Source: Pseudomonadota bacterium (GTDB taxonomy: Bacteria > Pseudomonadota > Alphaproteobacteria > Sphingomonadales > Sphingomonadaceae). Taken from it: DNA of 64,000 bases. Both the position numbers and the translations under genes were made by a program. This document shows, in pieces, positions 62,016-64,000 of this stretch (position 1 is its first letter; every line of letters begins with the position of its first letter). The DNA is taken from positions 1,824,367 through 1,888,366 of the forward strand of contig JBCBSU010000001.1 in assembly GCA_039818985.1 (NCBI GenBank), given 5' to 3'. A model generated the notes under the pieces. It was not told the DNA's origin. It saw only the letters and a program-made list of their open reading frames with translations, and searched no databases.

Positions 62016-62567
62016 TCAGACCTTGGTCGCGCCCGTAAAGGTCGGCACCGAATAGACCACGGCATCGATGACCGAGTCAGTGGTGATGTCATCGCCATTA
62101 TAATAGACCAGACGGTGGGTCGGCGTGGCGATCAGCGAACCGGGATTGGTTGGCGCGATTTGCACCGTGCCACGCCAGCCGGTCCCGCCCTGCGGAATCG
62201 CAACATCCTGCTCTGTGGCTGTCGGTGGCGAAATGGCCTGGACGCCATAAATAAGCGTCTCACCGGCATTGATTGTCTGGTACAGAAAACCGATGCTGGT
62301 CGAGCCGAAAAATGTCGAGCCGGGCACAATGTTCACATTACCATTGGCATCGATATATTGTGCAAATACTCCGTTGCGCCCCATGCCTGAATTGAATTGC
62401 GTCGTCTCGTCGAAAACAATGTTGAACTGCGTGGCCGATGCACCGGGAACGAGCGAAATCTGCACAAAATAACCCTGCAGCGCAAAAGGGTTGGCGGCAG
62501 TAGGCGGAAGAACTCCATTGGGAACGAGGTTTTCTGCGAGAATTTCAAAGGATGAAAACAGGGTCAT
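62016..62567 (-). CDS. Unknown protein, first gene of lipase/GH18 cassette
   Basis: A 183-residue protein of unknown family. No Cys, no membrane span, no signal peptide; strongly beta-predicted with many Thr, Gly and Asn residues (GSTFFGSTSIGFLYQTINAG). It stops 3 bases before the GH18-like gene. Could be a structural or binding protein, perhaps bound to the two enzymes. No function is assigned. Confidence 0.75.
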   Translation of the reverse strand: MTLFSSFEILAENLVPNGVLPPTAANPFALQGYFVQISLVPGASATQFNIVFDETTQFNSGMGRNGVFAQYIDANGNVNIVPGSTFFGSTSIGFLYQTINAGETLIYGVQAISPPTATEQDVAIPQGGTGWRGTVQIAPTNPGSLIATPTHRLVYYNGDDITTDSVIDAVVYSVPTFTGATKV

Positions 62568-62900
62568 AAGGCAATATCCTCCCGTTTCAGTAAATCAGGG
62601 TGATTTACTGCTATACTATTGTCAGTACTCTTTATTATGCGAATCATATACATGATTTTACATGAGTCGACAAATGAACTTATGTGATTACAGAGTGATT
62701 TCGACACAATGTAACATTATATCTTTTGAGAGATGGCAGAATAGTGCCGATTTAGAGCGAGATTACAGCAAAAATATTTTGCGGTCGCTTTGGAGTAATT
62801 AGTTATTACACTGTTATTACACCGGTCGCCATAATTCGTCCCGATACCGTCTCAATGGTTGTCGGGATAATTACAAAACGCCGGCTCTCACCTGGCTTAA
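62568..62900. other. AT-rich intergenic region upstream of cassette
   Basis: 333 bases without a supported gene, distinctly lower in G+C than the flanks. Contains an exact 10-base direct repeat, GTTATTACAC (62802-62811 and 62813-62822), with an 11-base period, so both copies face the same side of the helix. It probably holds the promoter of the cassette. No terminator for accC is evident. Confidence 0.55.
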
Positions 62901-64000
62901 TCAGTCCTTGTTTTTCTCAAGCCATTGCTCGAGCCATTTGATGCTGTACTCGCCCGCCTGGAATTCGGGATCGTCGAGCAGCGCCTGGTGCAGCGGAATA
63001 GTGGTCTTCATCCCCTCGATGACATATTCTTCCAGTGACCGGCGCAACCGCATCATACATTTCTCGCGGGTCTTGCCATAGACGATCAGCTTGGAGATCA
63101 TGCTGTCATAATAGGGCGGCACCGAATAGCCGTGATACAAACCGCTATCGACCCGCACATGCATGCCGCCGGGCGGATGATAGCCGGTGACCTTGCCGGG
63201 TGATGGCGCAAAGGTCCTCGGGTCTTCGGCATTGATACGGCATTCAATCGCATGGCCGTGCAGCTCCACCTCATCCTGGGTAAAGCTGAGCGGTTCACCG
63301 GCGGCGATCAATATCTGTTCGCGCACCAGATCGATCCCGGTAATCGCCTCCGTCACCGGATGCTCGACCTGCAGCCGTGTGTTCATCTCGATAAAATAAA
63401 ACTGGCCGTCTTCGTAGAGGAACTCGATCGTACCGGCGCCGCGATAGCCCATATCGGACATCGCCTTGACGATGATGTCTCCCATTTCGGCGCGCTGCTT
63501 TTCGGTAATGACCGGCGACGGTGCTTCCTCCAGCACCTTCTGGTGCCGCCGTTGCAGCGAACAATCGCGTTCGCCCAGATGCACCGCATTGCCCTTGCCA
63601 TCCCCGAACACCTGAAATTCGATATGCCGCGGATTACCAAGATATTTCTCCATATAGACGGTCGGGTCGCCAAAGGCTGCCGCCGCTTCGGTCGATGCCT
63701 GCTGCATCAGGCCCTCAAGCTGGTCTTCGCTCTCCACCACCTGCATGCCGCGGCCGCCGCCGCCCGATGCCGCCTTGATCAGCACCGGATAGCCAATGTC
63801 GGCAGCCAGCTTCCTCGCCTCTTCGGGTGATTCCAGCGCACCGTCCGACCCCGGCACCAGCGGCAGGCCCAGTGCGCCAGCGGTCTTCTTCGCTGCGACC
63901 TTGTCACCCATGGTGTGAATATGCTCGGGCTTGGGGCCGATCCAGGCGATGTCATGCGCCTCGACGATCTCTGCGAATTTGGCGTTTTCCGACAGGAAAC
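62901..64000 (-). CDS. accC: Acetyl-CoA carboxylase biotin carboxylase subunit (5' end outside window)
   Basis: ATP-dependent carboxylation of biotin on BCCP, the first half-reaction of fatty acid synthesis. About 366 residues are visible of roughly 450. The ATP-grasp glycine-rich loop KAASGGGGRGMQ and the EMNTRLQVEHPVTE active-site motif are present. The frame stays open to base 64000 (FLSENAKFAEIVEAH), so the N-terminus lies beyond the window; the ATG at 63911 is internal. Confidence 0.96.
   Translation of the reverse strand, partial: FLSENAKFAEIVEAHDIAWIGPKPEHIHTMGDKVAAKKTAGALGLPLVPGSDGALESPEEARKLAADIGYPVLIKAASGGGGRGMQVVESEDQLEGLMQQASTEAAAAFGDPTVYMEKYLGNPRHIEFQVFGDGKGNAVHLGERDCSLQRRHQKVLEEAPSPVITEKQRAEMGDIIVKAMSDMGYRGAGTIEFLYEDGQFYFIEMNTRLQVEHPVTEAITGIDLVREQILIAAGEPLSFTQDEVELHGHAIECRINAEDPRTFAPSPGKVTGYHPPGGMHVRVDSGLYHGYSVPPYYDSMISKLIVYGKTREKCMMRLRRSLEEYVIEGMKTTIPLHQALLDDPEFQAGEYSIKWLEQWLEKNKD

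Noticed and set aside
62802-62822. DnaA boxes/replication origin in the AT-rich region
   Set aside because: GTTATTACAC does not match the DnaA-box consensus TTATCCACA and no replication genes are adjacent.

Overview
This window is most of an aerobic anoxygenic photosynthesis gene cluster, followed by about 26 kb of ordinary chromosome. The gene order, the aerobic AcsF cyclase as the only cyclase present, the absence of pufC, the high G+C content and the flanking families all point to an alphaproteobacterium of the order Sphingomonadales (Erythrobacteraceae or Sphingomonadaceae type). This assignment is inferred from gene content and order; no rRNA gene is present to test it.

Bases 1-4785 (+) hold the end of a bchCXYZ-pufBALM superoperon: bchY (5' end outside the window), bchZ, a 49-codon unknown ORF, then LH1 beta/alpha and the reaction-centre L and M genes, closed by a strong terminator. 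Bases 4921-11671 (-) hold a small membrane protein, tspO, bchP, a PucC-family carrier, bchG, the repressor gene ppsR and its B12-binding antirepressor ppaA/aerR. Bases 11882-27310 (+) are one tightly overlapping run: bchF-bchN-bchB-bchH-bchL-bchM-lhaA-puhA-puhB-puhC-orf-acsF-puhE-hemA. A lipid-anchored c-type cytochrome, a DUF3422 protein and the 8-vinyl reductase gene bciA follow.

After a YbaN-like gene and an ABC transporter whose permease is fused to an M1 peptidase (31042-35546), a second photosynthesis island (35732-37650) carries pucC facing pucBA, so this organism encodes a peripheral LH2-type antenna. The alpha subunit has Phe44 and Met45 where B850 antennas have Tyr/Tyr or Tyr/Trp, which predicts a blue-shifted, B820-like complex. 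TGTC-N10-GACA or near-match PpsR operators lie before bchG, bchF/ppaA, pucB and pucC, so one repressor probably controls pigment synthesis and both antenna loci.

Bases 38062-47761 form a surface-protein region: an orphan 54-residue peptide gene with a W-x-x-P-x-L motif, a trimeric YadA-like adhesin, oxyR with both redox cysteines, and a 1532-residue autotransporter built from five long repeats. The remainder (47776-64000) holds a DUF418 protein, a serine hydrolase, an ECF sigma factor between two small membrane proteins, tRNA-Glu, a VOC protein, recJ, a uracil-DNA glycosylase, a lipoprotein hydrolase, a flavodoxin-like protein, glpX, two secreted proteins, a MOSC protein, a lipase/GH18/unknown cassette and the 3' part of accC.
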